64,000 nucleotides of DNA, taken from positions 22,855 to 86,854 of the forward strand of contig JAFIEO010000077.1 of assembly GCA_020832445.1 (NCBI GenBank), given 5' to 3'. The notes below the pieces were generated by a model. The model was not told where the DNA came from. It did no database searches and saw only the letters and a program-made list of their open reading frames with translations. This DNA comes from Paracoccaceae bacterium. Its GTDB lineage: Bacteria > Pseudomonadota > Alphaproteobacteria > Rhodobacterales > Rhodobacteraceae. Numbering within the stretch: position 1 is the stretch's first letter; every line of letters begins with the position of its first letter. A program made the position numbers and the translations under genes. This document shows positions 7,645-16,180 of the stretch, one piece after another.

Positions 7645-9132
7645 ATGATGACTTGGGGGCCAGAGGGGGACCGGCGCAGCGTGTTGCGCCTGCTGGTCGG
7701 TGGGGGCGCACTTTGTGCAGTTCCGGCGTGCGCACAAGCGCCTGACCGGTCACTACGACCGCAACAACGACCGGCACAACCTGCTGACAGAATCGTATCG
7801 CGTGCGGGGCTTGGCGGCGATCTGTCTTATGCTGTCATGGATATGGCCAGCGGCAATCTGCTGGAAGGGCGGGGCGGGAACACGCCGCTGCCACCGGCAA
7901 GCGTGGCAAAGGCTCTGACCAGCCTATATGCGCTGGAAATACTGGGCGGGGCCTATCAATTCCGCACGCGGCTTATGACAACCGGCACCATCGCCGACGG
8001 CGTGCTGCGCGGTGATCTGGTGTTGGCGGGCGGGGGCGATCCGCTGCTGGGTACGGATGATCTGGCGCGCATGGCGGCTGATTTGCGCGGCGCGGGTGTC
8101 CAGCGCATTGACGGGCGCTTTCTGGTCTGGGGTGGTGCGCTGCCATTTGTCGAGCAGATCGCCAATGATCAGGCGCCGCAGGCAGGGTATAATGCCACCG
8201 TTTCGGGGCTGAACCTTAATTTCAACCGGGTGCATTTCGGCTGGACGCGCGCGGGAAATGACTACACTGTTACCATGGACGGGCGGTCTGACAGGCACCG
8301 TCCCGCCGTGCAGATGGCCCGCATGCAGGTCGTCAACCGCGCCAGCCCGCTTTATACCTACAGCCGCGCAGAGTCGCAGGATTCGTGGACCGTTGCGCGC
8401 AGTGCGTTGGGCAATAGCGGGTCGCGCTGGTTGCCCGTCCGCCATCCCGAACTTTACGCAGGCGAAGTGCTGCGCGTCCTTGGCAGTGGCCAGGGGGTGA
8501 CACTGCCTGCGCCACAGGTGACACAATCCCGCCCCGGCGGGCAGGTGCTGGTTGAACACCGATCAAAGGTTCTGACAGAAGTGCTGCGCGACACGTTGCG
8601 GTTTTCAACGAATATCACAGCCGAAGCGTTGGGCCTGATGGCAAGCACGGTTCAGGCGGGCGCGGTTCCGCGCAATCTGGCTGCATCTGCCGCGCAGATG
8701 TCGGATTGGGCGCGCGCACGCTACGGCATGTCCAGTGCCCGCCTTGTCGACCATTCCGGCCTTGGGGCAGCATCGCGTGTGTCCATGGTCGATCTGTGCA
8801 ATATGTTCCGGCGTGCAGGGCAGGAAGGCGTGCTGCGCGGGTTGCTGCGCGAGCACCCGTTGCGCGATGGCAATGGCAACATTATGCCGAACCTCGGAAT
8901 TGATGTGCGCGCCAAGACCGGAACACTTTATTTCGTGTCGGCGCTGGGGGGCTATGTCGCACAGCCGGGCGGGCGCGATCTGGCATTCGCGATGTGTTCG
9001 GCGGATCTGTCGCGACGCGCGCAGGTGGCTGGCGGGGATCTGGACCGCCCTGATGGCACTGCCGCCTGGGCGCGCACAGCGCGAAACATGCAACAGGATA
9101 TGTTATTTCGCTGGGCGCAGGCACATTCCTGA
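7645..9132 (+). CDS. dacB: D-alanyl-D-alanine carboxypeptidase/endopeptidase (PBP4 family)
   Basis: Periplasmic low-molecular-weight penicillin-binding protein of peptidase family S13, trimming peptidoglycan peptides. The three active-site motifs are present: SVAK at residues 86-89, STN near 321, and KTG near 424. The N-terminus has a twin-arginine-like motif DRRSVLRLL followed by a hydrophobic stretch and an AQA cleavage site, suggesting Tat export. The gene has 495 residues from ATG 7645; a second ATG follows directly at 7648, and AGGGAA lies just upstream. The upstream in-frame extension lacks a ribosome site. Confidence 0.93.
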   Translation: MMTWGPEGDRRSVLRLLVGGGALCAVPACAQAPDRSLRPQQRPAQPADRIVSRAGLGGDLSYAVMDMASGNLLEGRGGNTPLPPASVAKALTSLYALEILGGAYQFRTRLMTTGTIADGVLRGDLVLAGGGDPLLGTDDLARMAADLRGAGVQRIDGRFLVWGGALPFVEQIANDQAPQAGYNATVSGLNLNFNRVHFGWTRAGNDYTVTMDGRSDRHRPAVQMARMQVVNRASPLYTYSRAESQDSWTVARSALGNSGSRWLPVRHPELYAGEVLRVLGSGQGVTLPAPQVTQSRPGGQVLVEHRSKVLTEVLRDTLRFSTNITAEALGLMASTVQAGAVPRNLAASAAQMSDWARARYGMSSARLVDHSGLGAASRVSMVDLCNMFRRAGQEGVLRGLLREHPLRDGNGNIMPNLGIDVRAKTGTLYFVSALGGYVAQPGGRDLAFAMCSADLSRRAQVAGGDLDRPDGTAAWARTARNMQQDMLFRWAQAHS

Positions 9133-9163
9133 ACGGAATAGCCTGCGAACCAGACATTTTTGA

Positions 9164-10516
9164 CTATTTCGGGTCCAGCGCCTGCGCCAGAAATTTTTCC
9201 AGCCAGTGGATGTTATAATTCCCTGTCTGAACATCATCTTGTTCCAGCAACGCGCGGAACAGCGGGACCGAACTGTCGACCCCGTCAATGATCAACTCGC
9301 CCAAGGCACGGTTCAGCCGCGCCAGTGCTTCTGGCCGGTCACGGCCATGCACGATCAGTTTCGCAATCAGGCTGTCGTAATAGGGCGGGATCGAATAGCC
9401 CGAATACAGTGCTGAATCCATCCGCACGCCCAAGCCACCGGGCGCGTGATAGGTGTTCACCCGGCCGGGGCAGGGTGTGAAATTCGGCAGCTTCTCGGCA
9501 TTGATGCGCACTTCAATCGCATGACCCAGAACCTGAAGTTCATCTTGCGAAAACGACAAATCGGCCCCTGCCGCCACGCGAATCTGTTCGCGCACCAGAT
9601 CGACACCAAAAATCGCTTCGGTCACAGGGTGTTCCACCTGTAGGCGGGTGTTCATTTCGATGAAATAGAACTCATCATTTTCATACAGAAACTCAATCGT
9701 TCCCGCGCCACGATAGCCGATGCGGGCCACAGCCTCGGCGCAGGTCTGGCCGATGCGTGCGCGGGTGGCTGCGTCAATGGCGGGGCTGGGCGCTTCTTCC
9801 AGAACCTTCTGGTGGCGGCGTTGCAGCGAGCAGTCGCGTTCGCCCAGATGCACGGCATTGCCCTTGCCATCGCCGAAAACCTGCACCTCGATATGGCGCG
9901 GCGTGCTTAGGTATTTTTCGATATACACTTCATCATTGCCGAAGGCGGCCTTGGCTTCGGACCGCGCCGTACGGAAGGCAGATTCCAGTTCGGATGCGTT
10001 CATGGCCTGCTTCATGCCGCGCCCGCCGCCACCCGCCGTCGCCTTGATGATGACAGGGTATCCAATTTCGGCGGCCACCGTCTGCGCGGTCTCAAAATCC
10101 ACGACCCCGCCATCCGATCCGGGGACACAGGGCACACCAAGGGCCTTCATGGTTTCCTTGGCGGTGATCTTGTCGCCCATCATGCGGATATGTTCTGCGG
10201 ACGGGCCAATAAATGTGATGTCGTGATCTTCCACAACCTGCACGAAAGCTGCATTCTCCGACAGGAAACCGTAGCCGGGGTGAATGGCATCCGCCCCCGA
10301 AATTTCGCATGCGGATATGATCGCGGGCACAGACAGGTAGCTTTGGCCGGACGGGGGCGGGCCGATACAGATTGCTTCGTCTGCCATGCGCACATGCATC
10401 GCATCAGAATCAGCGGTTGAATGCACCGCGACGGAAGCGATGCCCATTTCACGGCATGCACGAATAACGCGCAGTGCGATTTCCCCGCGATTGGCAATAA
10501 GGATCTTCTGAAACAT
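9164..10516 (-). CDS. accC: Acetyl-CoA carboxylase biotin carboxylase subunit AccC
   Basis: ATP-grasp enzyme that carboxylates the biotin of AccB in the first step of fatty acid synthesis. The N-terminus is [20 protein letters not shown], with the glycine-rich ATP loop [10 protein letters not shown], the [14 protein letters not shown] catalytic segment, and the C-terminal [10 protein letters not shown] part. The 450 residues from ATG 10516 match the family; an upstream in-frame start at 10534 would overlap accB and is rejected. It starts 10 bases after the accB stop, so accB-accC form an operon. Confidence 0.97.
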   Translation of the reverse strand: MFQKILIANRGEIALRVIRACREMGIASVAVHSTADSDAMHVRMADEAICIGPPPSGQSYLSVPAIISACEISGADAIHPGYGFLSENAAFVQVVEDHDITFIGPSAEHIRMMGDKITAKETMKALGVPCVPGSDGGVVDFETAQTVAAEIGYPVIIKATAGGGGRGMKQAMNASELESAFRTARSEAKAAFGNDEVYIEKYLSTPRHIEVQVFGDGKGNAVHLGERDCSLQRRHQKVLEEAPSPAIDAATRARIGQTCAEAVARIGYRGAGTIEFLYENDEFYFIEMNTRLQVEHPVTEAIFGVDLVREQIRVAAGADLSFSQDELQVLGHAIEVRINAEKLPNFTPCPGRVNTYHAPGGLGVRMDSALYSGYSIPPYYDSLIAKLIVHGRDRPEALARLNRALGELIIDGVDSSVPLFRALLEQDDVQTGNYNIHWLEKFLAQALDPK

Positions 10517-10526
10517 CACATGCGCC

Positions 10527-11021
10527 TTATTCAATGATCATCAGCGGCGCGCCATATTCGACCGGGCTGCCATCTGCGACCAGAATGCGCTTGACCACAC
10601 CGGCGCGCGGGGCGGGAATGTGGTTCATGGTTTTCATGGCTTCGATGATCAGCAGTGTGTCACCTTCGCTGACCTGATCGCCAATACTGACGAAATTCGC
10701 GCTGCCCGGTTCCGGGGCCATATACACGGTGCCGACCATCGGGCTTGTTACTGCGCCAGGGTGCTGGGCGGGGTCGGCAGTGGCACCCGCATCCGAGGCG
10801 GGCGCAGCAGCTTGTGGTGCATGCGCAGGCACAGGCGCGCTTTGGGGCGCGGGGGCTGCGGTGACGAATTGTTGCGCAACCATCTTTGACACGCGCACAT
10901 TCAGGCTGTCGTTTTCGCCATATTCGCGCTTGACGCTAAGTTCGGACAATTCATTGTCGTTCAGAAGCTCCGCAAGGGCTTTGATAAAGGCTACATCGGC
11001 GTCATTGCGGGTCTGATCCAT
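10527..11021 (-). CDS. accB: Acetyl-CoA carboxylase biotin carboxyl carrier protein AccB
   Basis: Carries biotin between AccC and the carboxyltransferase. The 164-residue product has an N-terminal helical segment, an Ala/Pro/Gln-rich flexible linker (about 55-88), and a C-terminal biotinyl domain with EAMKTMN, whose Lys130 is the expected attachment site (EAMKMMN or EAMKVMN is more usual). First gene of the accBC operon, divergent from the XRE regulator at 11224. Confidence 0.96.
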   Translation of the reverse strand: MDQTRNDADVAFIKALAELLNDNELSELSVKREYGENDSLNVRVSKMVAQQFVTAAPAPQSAPVPAHAPQAAAPASDAGATADPAQHPGAVTSPMVGTVYMAPEPGSANFVSIGDQVSEGDTLLIIEAMKTMNHIPAPRAGVVKRILVADGSPVEYGAPLMIIE

Positions 11022-11190
11022 ATGGTCCTCGATATACTGACATAACTGATAAGGGCGTAGTGAACACCCCGTTTCCGGCCAGCTTATACGGTAGTGTAGC
11101 CCCAGTGTGAAGCGTGGTTTTCCCGAATGCTTTCGGAAAGCCCGTATGTGGCAAGGCTACAGGGCAGAAATTGCCTTCTCATTCTTGTAA

Positions 11191-11203
11191 AGTTTTGTAA
11201 ACT
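11191..11203. promoter_or_regulatory. Palindromic operator candidate in front of the XRE/DUF2083 regulator
   Basis: A perfect palindrome, AGTTT-TGT-AAACT, ends 20 bases before the TTG start of the regulator and overlaps a direct repeat of TTGTAAA. Regulators of this class (RamB, PrpR and relatives) are known to bind AT-rich TTTGCAAA-like sequences, so autoregulation at this site is a reasonable inference. It could also influence accBC on the other strand. Confidence 0.5.
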
Positions 11204-11223
11204 GAGCCCGTAGGGGGTGTAAA

Positions 11224-12549
11224 TTGTCAAAATCCAGTCTGACGGGAACGCGTATTCGTGCCAGGCGCAACCTGCGCGGTTTGCGCCAGTCCGATCTGGC
11301 GCATATGGTCGGTGTGTCGCCTTCCTACATGAACCTGATTGAACACAACCGCCGCAAGGTCAGCCCGCCTTTGCTGCATGCTGTGGCCGAGGCCCTTGGC
11401 GTGTCCGAGGATGCGCTGGTTCAGGACAGTGACATCCGGTTTGTGGAAGGTGCGCGCGCAGCGGCCCTGCGCACAGATACGAATATTGTCGATCTGGAAC
11501 GGGTTGACGAATTTACAGGGCGGTTTCCCGGTTGGGCCAAGGTTCTTGCCGAAACGCAGGCCCGTGTCGAGACGCTGGAACGTGTTGTCGAACAGCTTAG
11601 CGACCGGATGACGCATGATCCCTATCTGGGGGCGGCGCTGCATGAAATCATTTCGGCGGTCACATCGGTTCAGTCCACCGCAGCAATTCTGAATGATGGC
11701 GGTGACATCGCGCCGGAATGGCAAACACGGTTTCACGAAAACATCCTGAATGATTCCAAACGTCTGGCCGAAGGGGCCGTGGCGTTGGTCAATTACCTTG
11801 ACGCGGCAGATGATACCGAAAGCGGGCTGGCCGCACCACAAGAAGAAGTCGAAGCATGGCTTGCGCGTTTGGGCTTTCATCTGCCCGCGCTGGAGGCCGG
11901 ACATCCGGCAAAATTGCCAGACATGGTGGACGGGCAGGTCGAACTGTCATCTGATGCGTCGCGCGTGTTGGCATTGCAATGGTTGACGCGGCTGCAAGAT
12001 GACGCGCGCGCCCTGCCGCTTGACCCCTTCCTTGATGCGTTGGCCGAACTTGGCATTGTGCCTGATGTGTTGGCCGCGCGCTTCAATGTCCCCTTGCAGC
12101 AGGTTCTGCGGCGTCTGGCCATGTTGCCTGCCGATGATGCACGCCTGCGCGAAGTGCCCGCAACCGGACTGGTGGTCTGCGACGGGTCCGGCACATTGGT
12201 TCTGCGCCGCGCCGTTGACGGGTTTCCCATGCCGCGGTTTGGGGGCGGGTGTCCGCTATGGCCCTTGTATCAGGCGCAGCACAGCCCCGGCATGCCCCTT
12301 CGTGTGTCGCTGGTTACAGATGGGCGTCTGGGACGGCGTTTTACAGCCTATGCGATCTGCGCATCTGACGCGGCCCCAAGTTTCGCCTATCCGCCGATCA
12401 TGCAATCCACCATGCTGATTGTGCCGGAAACCGCGTCGTCTGTGCCGGATGTCCAGCCATCTGTGGTTGTCGGCGGAAGTTGCCGGACATGCGCACAGAC
12501 GGATTGTCCGGCACGGCGCGAACCGTCGATACTGGTCGCTTTCGCCTAG
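11224..12549 (+). CDS. XRE-family transcriptional regulator with short-chain acyl-CoA-type C-terminal domain (DUF2083)
   Basis: A 441-residue DNA-binding protein. Residues about 8-64 form a Cro/CI helix-turn-helix (RQSDLAHMVGVSPSYMNLIE). A helical middle part follows, then a C-terminal domain ending in a Cys motif CRTCAQTDCPARREP that is typical of DUF2083/short-chain fatty acyl regulators such as RamB and PrpR, which sense acyl-CoA and control acetate or propionate use. The start is TTG 11224: AGGGGGTG lies immediately upstream and the first in-frame ATG would cut away part of the HTH. It is divergent from accBC and precedes the symporter-kinase module, so a role in acyl-CoA or carboxylate metabolism is plausible. 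Confidence 0.9.
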   Translation: MSKSSLTGTRIRARRNLRGLRQSDLAHMVGVSPSYMNLIEHNRRKVSPPLLHAVAEALGVSEDALVQDSDIRFVEGARAAALRTDTNIVDLERVDEFTGRFPGWAKVLAETQARVETLERVVEQLSDRMTHDPYLGAALHEIISAVTSVQSTAAILNDGGDIAPEWQTRFHENILNDSKRLAEGAVALVNYLDAADDTESGLAAPQEEVEAWLARLGFHLPALEAGHPAKLPDMVDGQVELSSDASRVLALQWLTRLQDDARALPLDPFLDALAELGIVPDVLAARFNVPLQQVLRRLAMLPADDARLREVPATGLVVCDGSGTLVLRRAVDGFPMPRFGGGCPLWPLYQAQHSPGMPLRVSLVTDGRLGRRFTAYAICASDAAPSFAYPPIMQSTMLIVPETASSVPDVQPSVVVGGSCRTCAQTDCPARREPSILVAFA

Positions 12550-12735
12550 CGCAGTGATATCGGACTTTGACAGACTGCATGGAATGCAGGATAAAACTTT
12601 CAGTCGGTGCCACCGGGGAGGGGGGGCTGAACACTATGCGACGCGCAATGTGGAATGGTCGGACCGGCCTGATGCGTGACGGGGATCAAGGCGCCACAGC
12701 CGCAACAGTGTCGCCGATGACGGAGGGGAACCGGA

Positions 12736-13104
12736 ATGGACAAGCGCGTACTCGTGGTCGAAGATGAACCTAATATATCCGAAGCGATACGGTTTATCCT
12801 GACGCGAAACGGCTGGCATGTAGATGTCACCGCTGACGGTGTTGCGGCCATTGGTGACCTACAGGCAAACCCGCCTGATTTGCTGATTCTGGACCTTATG
12901 CTGCCCGGTGTCAGCGGGTTTGACATACTTAAAGCCTTGCGCGCGGACCCTGCCACGCAGGCGATGCCGGTTCTTATGCTGACCGCCAAGGGCCAGACCG
13001 CCGACCGCGAAGAAGCCCAGCGTCTGGGGGTGACCCGTTTCATGACCAAACCTTTTGCCAATTCCGACGTTGTGGCGGCAGTGCGTGAAATGGCAGGGTC
13101 ATGA
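12736..13104 (+). CDS. Stand-alone response regulator receiver protein
   Basis: A single CheY-like receiver domain of 122 residues with no output domain. Key residues are present: acidic pair E9/D10, phospho-acceptor Asp53 in LLILDLMLPG, Thr83 in MLTAKG, and Lys105 in TKPF. GGAGGGG at 12721-12727 is a strong ribosome site. The gene overlaps the next one by ATGA and is probably the phosphotransfer partner of the hybrid symporter kinase two genes downstream. Without a DNA-binding domain its output must be a protein contact; the target is unknown. Confidence 0.93.
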   Translation: MDKRVLVVEDEPNISEAIRFILTRNGWHVDVTADGVAAIGDLQANPPDLLILDLMLPGVSGFDILKALRADPATQAMPVLMLTAKGQTADREEAQRLGVTRFMTKPFANSDVVAAVREMAGS

Positions 13105-13427
13105 AACTGCCGTCCCGCACAACACAGTTTCTGGCCCGAGACACCTACCGGATGCGGCGGCTGATGGACGCGGCGCGCATGCTTCCGGTTGTGGGGTTGG
13201 TATTGCTGTTGCTGCCGTTGATGCGGCTGGATTCCAGTGCGGAAAACCCGCCCACCGCCGCCGAGGCAGTGTATCTGTTTCTGGTCTGGATCAGCTTGAT
13301 CGTGATTGCGTTCGTCATGTCGCTATGGCTGCGGCGCACATTGGGACCACCGCGCCCCCCTGTCGCGCCTTTGGCCCCGCCGCATGAACCCGACCCTGAT
13401 GCGCCTGCCACACCAGAGGGCAGGTAG
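13101..13427 (+). CDS. Small two-TM membrane protein of the symporter-kinase module
   Basis: A 108-residue protein with a basic N-terminal 25 residues, two transmembrane segments (about 28-43 and 55-77), and a Pro-rich cytoplasmic tail. It overlaps the receiver gene by four bases and ends two bases before the symporter-kinase start, so all three are co-translated. Size and topology recall the small two-TM partner subunits (DUF485/DUF4212 types) that accompany solute:sodium symporters such as ActP, but I see no clear sequence match. A role as an accessory subunit of the adjacent SSS domain is inference. Confidence 0.75.
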   Translation: MKLPSRTTQFLARDTYRMRRLMDAARMLPVVGLVLLLLPLMRLDSSAENPPTAAEAVYLFLVWISLIVIAFVMSLWLRRTLGPPRPPVAPLAPPHEPDPDAPATPEGR

Positions 13428-13429
13428 CG

Positions 13430-16165
13430 ATGTCGTTCAACCTGCTTGTTCTGACATGTATCGCGTATGTGATTTTTCTTTTCATTGTGGCGTCGGCTGC
13501 TGAACGCAGCGCACAGCAGGGGCGGGCAAAATGGTTGCGTTCGCCGCTGGTCTATACATTGTCGCTATCGGTCTATTGCACGGCCTGGACGTTTTACGGC
13601 GCGGTCGGGTATGCCGCGCGGTCGGGGCTGGAATTCATGACCATCTATCTGGGGCCAACACTGGTTTTCGTGGGCTGGTGGGTGCTGTTGCGAAAACTGG
13701 TCCGCATTGGCCGTGAAAACCGTGTCACGTCAATCGCGGATCTGATTTCTGCGCGCTATGGCAAATCCAATCTGCTGGGGGTGATTGTGACACTTCTTTG
13801 TGTCGCTGCGGGAACCCCCTATATTGCGCTTCAACTGCAATCTATTGCGCTGTCGTTCACTGTGTTCGTCTCGGATCAGGGGCGCGCGCCGCTGGCTGCG
13901 GACCGCAATCTTATCGCGTTCTGGGTGGCGGCGGGGCTTACGTTTTTCACCATCGCATTCGGCACCCGCAACCTTGATGCAAACGAACAGCATCACGGCG
14001 TGGTCACGGCCATTGCCGTGGAAGCGGTGGTCAAGCTGTTGGCGCTGATTGCGGTGGGCATATTCGTGGTGTGGTTCGTGGCCACAGGCCCAAGTGATAT
14101 TCTGGCGCGGATTGATGCGCAGGCGCTGCCGGAATGGACCATACAGCCGGGCCGCTGGACGGGCCTTATATTGCTGTCGGCCATCGCGATCATCTGTTTG
14201 CCGCGCATGTTTCAGGTGACAGTTGTTGAAAATATTGACGACAAGCATCTGGCGACCGCAAGCTGGGCCTTTCCGCTGTATCTGTTCCTGATTTCGCTGT
14301 TTGTGCTGCCCATTGCCGTGGTCGGCATGGAACTGATGCCCGAAGGCGCCAACCCGGACATGTTCGTTCTGACTCTGCCGTTGCATCTGGGGCAGGACGG
14401 GCTGGCGCTGCTGTCGTTTCTTGGCGGCTTTTCGGCGGCAACATCCATGGTCATTGTGGCGTCACTGGCACTGGCGACGATGGTTTCCAACCATATTGTT
14501 GTCCCATTGTGGCTGAAGCTGCGGGCGGCACGCAATCTGGATACCGGAAATATGCGCTTGCTGGTGCTTAGCGTGCGCCGTTTGTCCATCGGGCTGGTTC
14601 TGGCGCTTGGCTATATCTACTACATTATTTCCGGCGGGTCCGAGGCGCTGGCGGCCATCGGCCTTGTGGCATTCGTAGGCGTTGCGCAGGCGCTTCCCGC
14701 ACTTTTGGGCGCGCTGTTCTGGCGCGGGGCCAGCCGCAACGGGGCCGCATTGGGGCTGAGCATCGGGACATTCTTGTGGTTCTATGCCCTGTTCCTGCCC
14801 AGCTTCGGGCCGGATGTGTTGCTGCCTGCCCAGTTGATGGAGCACGGCTTGTTTGGGCAATCGTGGTTGCGCCCCTACAGCCTGTTTGGCCTGACCACGC
14901 TGGACCCGTTGTTGCATGCGCTGTTCTGGTCGTTGTCTCTGAACACACTGGCATTTTGCATTGGATCCCTGCTAAGTTTCCCCAGCCCGATAGAGCGTGT
15001 TCAGGGCGCGCTTTTCGTGAATATCTTTGACCGTCCCGGCCCGGCACGCAGCTGGACAACCCCGGTCGCGCAGGCGGAAGATTTGCTGCCCATGGCGCAA
15101 CGCATTCTGGGGGCCAGCGCGGGGCAGGCATTTTTCCGGGCGCAGGCGCAGGCACAAGGCAAAAACGGCTTCTTGCCCGATATCACACCGGACTTCCTGC
15201 AAGGGTTGGAATTGAAGATGTCCGGCTCTGTCGGGGCGGCAACGGCGCATGCGATGATTTCGCAAACCGTGGGGACCACCGTTGTTTCGGTGGAAGATCT
15301 GATGGCGGTTGCATCAGAAACTGCACAGATCATCGAATATTCCAGCCAGCTGGAAGCCAAATCAGAAGAACTGTCGCGAACCGCGCGTAAATTGCGCGAT
15401 GCCAACGAAAAACTGCGAACCCTGTCGGACCAGAAGGACGCATTTCTAAGCCAGATCAGCCATGAATTGCGCACGCCCATGACATCTATCCGTGCGTTTT
15501 CCGAAATCATGATGGATGCCGATGGATTAAGCCCAGAGGAACAGACGCATTTTGCGCGTATTATTCATGACGAATCCATTCGTTTGACGCGCTTGCTGGA
15601 TGATTTGCTTGACCTGAGCGTGCTGGAACACGGGCAGGTGTCGCTTGATATCCGGCCTGCCAATTTGCGCGACCTGATCGACAAATCCATAACCGCGTCC
15701 AAATCGGTCCAAGCCCAGCGTGATTTCCGCATCTTGCGCAGTCGCGACCCCGAGGATGTGCAAATCGTCACGGACCCTGGCCGCCTGACGCAGGTGTTCA
15801 TCAACATCTTGTCGAATGCGCGCAAATACTGTGATGCCAGCGACCCGCAAATGAAAATCATCGTGCGGCAAAAAGATACCATGCTGGAGATTGATTTCAT
15901 TGACAACGGGTCCGGCATTCCACGCGATAAACAGGCGCTGATCTTTGAAAAATTCTCTCGGTTGACAGATTCGCTACAGGCGGGCGGGGCCGGGCTTGGA
16001 TTGGCAATCTGCCGCGAGATCATGAACAATCTGGGCGGTGATATCGACTATGTGCCGGGGCAGGGCGGCGCGGCGTTCCGGGTCAGTTTGCCGGTGTTGC
16101 TGGAACGCCCGCCCGCAACTGCCGTTACATCATCTTCACCCATCGACGCGGCCGGAGCAGACTGA
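13430..16165 (+). CDS. Hybrid sodium/solute symporter-like sensor histidine kinase
   Basis: A 911-residue protein. Residues about 1-530 form a polytopic SSS-family domain with roughly 13 hydrophobic helices (YTLSLSVYCTAWTFYGAVGY, SIADLISARYGKS). A coiled linker (about 620-665) leads to a HisKA domain with SQISHELRTPMTS (phospho-His678). The HATPase follows with FINILSNARKYC (N box), DNGSGIP near 825, and GAGLGLAI. This is the architecture of CbrA/CrbS kinases, which sense or transport a solute and signal in one chain. No receiver is fused at the C-terminus; the stand-alone receiver at 12736 is the likely partner. The substrate cannot be told from sequence. Confidence 0.93.
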   Translation: MSFNLLVLTCIAYVIFLFIVASAAERSAQQGRAKWLRSPLVYTLSLSVYCTAWTFYGAVGYAARSGLEFMTIYLGPTLVFVGWWVLLRKLVRIGRENRVTSIADLISARYGKSNLLGVIVTLLCVAAGTPYIALQLQSIALSFTVFVSDQGRAPLAADRNLIAFWVAAGLTFFTIAFGTRNLDANEQHHGVVTAIAVEAVVKLLALIAVGIFVVWFVATGPSDILARIDAQALPEWTIQPGRWTGLILLSAIAIICLPRMFQVTVVENIDDKHLATASWAFPLYLFLISLFVLPIAVVGMELMPEGANPDMFVLTLPLHLGQDGLALLSFLGGFSAATSMVIVASLALATMVSNHIVVPLWLKLRAARNLDTGNMRLLVLSVRRLSIGLVLALGYIYYIISGGSEALAAIGLVAFVGVAQALPALLGALFWRGASRNGAALGLSIGTFLWFYALFLPSFGPDVLLPAQLMEHGLFGQSWLRPYSLFGLTTLDPLLHALFWSLSLNTLAFCIGSLLSFPSPIERVQGALFVNIFDRPGPARSWTTPVAQAEDLLPMAQRILGASAGQAFFRAQAQAQGKNGFLPDITPDFLQGLELKMSGSVGAATAHAMISQTVGTTVVSVEDLMAVASETAQIIEYSSQLEAKSEELSRTARKLRDANEKLRTLSDQKDAFLSQISHELRTPMTSIRAFSEIMMDADGLSPEEQTHFARIIHDESIRLTRLLDDLLDLSVLEHGQVSLDIRPANLRDLIDKSITASKSVQAQRDFRILRSRDPEDVQIVTDPGRLTQVFINILSNARKYCDASDPQMKIIVRQKDTMLEIDFIDNGSGIPRDKQALIFEKFSRLTDSLQAGGAGLGLAICREIMNNLGGDIDYVPGQGGAAFRVSLPVLLERPPATAVTSSSPIDAAGAD

Positions 16166-16180
16166 TCGCGGCACGCGCGC

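Noticed and set aside
12567..12767. 66-codon frame in the gap before the receiver gene
   Set aside because: Overlaps the start of the well-supported receiver gene in another frame, and its composition is unconvincing; the 186-base gap shows no other clear feature.
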